Positions 5,436-6,567 of a DNA stretch of 6,567 nucleotides are shown piece after piece. Position 1 is the stretch's first letter. The number at the start of each line of letters is the position of its first letter. Source of the stretch: an uncultured Rhodobacter sp. (GTDB lineage: Bacteria; Pseudomonadota; Alphaproteobacteria; Rhodobacterales; Rhodobacteraceae); assembly GCA_937901435.1 (NCBI GenBank), contig CALGTJ010000296.1, positions 1 to 6,567 of the forward strand, in the 5' to 3' direction. The notes beneath the pieces are model-generated. The model saw only the letters and a program-made list of their open reading frames with translations, was not told the origin of the DNA and searched no databases. A program made the position numbers and the translations under genes.

Positions 5436-6567
5436 TCAGTTCCGGGTCTTGGCATAGTTAATCCCCTTTAGAAGAGCGTCAAAAGCACTGCGCTCGTCAC
5501 GTTTGATTTTAGCCCCGCTTGGCGCCGTGTCATATTCGGTTTTATCCTCTGTCTGGCCGCTTTCGGCGCGGTGTCTGGCCTGGGCGGCCTGATCGAGACG
5601 CCAGGTCAGCCCCTCATCCGCCAAATGCACAATGTCTTCGACAGCCTCGCCAATTTCGCGCTCGGCGCCACGTTTGGCCGCCAGTTTGGCGAGTTCTTCG
5701 CCGACACAGGTCATCGCAAGGTCGAAATCACCGGGATTGCGCAGCGCCGGTATGATAGCGATGTGGCTTTGAGACATGATTTTTTCAAGAGGCGCTAGGC
5801 CAGTCTCTGCGATAATTTTTTCCCTGATCTTTGCAGGATCCGTGTCCGCGTGGCGCAATAAGGCGGCCCGTAACCTGCGATGGTCGTCAGAGCTACAGTC
5901 CATATCCTCTAATTTGGTTTCGAAATGCTGAATCAATTCAGGTTGCGAGATCAAAACCGCCAGAATTACCGCTTCACGCAGGGAATCCTCATTCTCTGCC
6001 TGCGCCGTCGCGAGGTTCGATTGGCGCGTGCCGGGCATCGGGCCAAGGGGCATTTTGGACCAACTCCCATAGCCACCCGCCGCACCTCGACCAGGCTTGG
6101 CACTTCGTTTCGGGGCAAACAGAGCCCATCGTAACTGTTTGATTTCCTGCCCATAATGGGACCGCAGGCTTGGATCTGTGATCTTCATGATCGCGTCGCG
6201 CAACCGCTTGTCCAGCGCCGCTTTGCGTTCGGGGCTGTCAAACACCTGATCTTCTGTCTCGCGTCGCCACAACAATTGCACCAAGGGCTGCGCCTGATCG
6301 ATCAGTTTTTGCATCGCCTCCACACCGTTGGTGCGGACCACATCATCGGGATCCTTGCCGGTCGGCATCAAACAGAACCGCAGGGATTTGCCCGCCTCCA
6401 GCAGTGGCAGCGCAATGTCGATCAACCGCATGGCCGCACGCAAACCGGCTGTGTCGCCATCCAGCGCAATGATCGGTTCGGGCGCAATCCGCCATAGCAA
6501 TTGCAACTGGTTTTCGGTGATCGCCGTCCCCAAGGGCGCGACAGTCGCACTGAATCCGGCCTCTGAC
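5436..6567 (-). CDS. dnaG: DNA primase DnaG (5' partial)
   Basis: DnaG lays down RNA primers for leading-strand starts and Okazaki fragments at the replication fork, partnering DnaB helicase. The frame stays open to the right edge, so the TTG at 6533 is internal and the N-terminus (zinc-binding domain, RNA polymerase basic domain and the Toprim glutamate) is off the window. Of the 376 visible residues, 1-38 read through AGF...VAPLGTAITENQL to the Toprim metal-binding ALDGDTAG, with D36 and D38 (codons within 6453-6461). GKDPDD follows at 70-75. A Gly/Pro-rich linker (about 152-182) leads to the C-terminal helicase-binding region (about 195-376), starting LREAVILAVLISQPEL and resembling the DnaB N-terminal fold. 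This C-terminal half is less conserved in the family, as is usual. The stop is TGA at 5436-5438. rpoD follows 125 bp later on the same strand. Confidence 0.97.
   Translation of the reverse strand, partial: SEAGFSATVAPLGTAITENQLQLLWRIAPEPIIALDGDTAGLRAAMRLIDIALPLLEAGKSLRFCLMPTGKDPDDVVRTNGVEAMQKLIDQAQPLVQLLWRRETEDQVFDSPERKAALDKRLRDAIMKITDPSLRSHYGQEIKQLRWALFAPKRSAKPGRGAAGGYGSWSKMPLGPMPGTRQSNLATAQAENEDSLREAVILAVLISQPELIQHFETKLEDMDCSSDDHRRLRAALLRHADTDPAKIREKIIAETGLAPLEKIMSQSHIAIIPALRNPGDFDLAMTCVGEELAKLAAKRGAEREIGEAVEDIVHLADEGLTWRLDQAAQARHRAESGQTEDKTEYDTAPSGAKIKRDERSAFDALLKGINYAKTRN

Overview
The window looks like a chromosomal housekeeping segment from an alphaproteobacterium, most likely Rhodobacterales (Roseobacter group). 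The evidence is the family-typical NrdR and RpoD sequences, a dnaG-rpoD pair, a KpsC-type capsule glycosyltransferase and GANTC (CcrM-type) motifs at a promoter-proximal site. This taxonomic call rests on sequence recognition, not on a search.

Layout, left to right. (1) Positions 1-1409, + strand: the 3' two thirds of a kpsC-like capsule glycosyltransferase gene, cut by the left edge. (2) Positions 1406-2521, - strand: ribD, the bifunctional riboflavin deaminase/reductase, converging on kpsC so tightly that both stop codons share one CTAG. (3) Positions 2518-2985, - strand: nrdR, repressor of ribonucleotide reductase genes, whose stop overlaps the ribD start (GTGA). (4) Positions 2986-3318: a 333-bp gap holding the rpoD terminator at its right end and an unassigned hairpin in its middle. 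(5) Positions 3319-5310, - strand: rpoD, the primary sigma factor, complete at 663 residues. (6) Positions 5311-5435: a 125-bp dnaG-rpoD spacer with two perfect inverted repeats built from four copies of one heptamer, each carrying a GANTC site. (7) Positions 5436-6567, - strand: the 3' part of dnaG (DNA primase), cut by the right edge.

How it fits together. dnaG and rpoD form a replication/transcription pair reminiscent of the macromolecular synthesis operon. No terminator is visible between them, and a clear intrinsic terminator follows rpoD. nrdR and ribD form a second, translationally coupled minus-strand unit. kpsC is unrelated surface-polysaccharide machinery on the opposite strand.

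I see no mobile element, CRISPR array, tRNA, rRNA or novel multi-gene system. The most interesting non-coding signal is the GANTC-bearing inverted repeat cluster directly upstream of rpoD.
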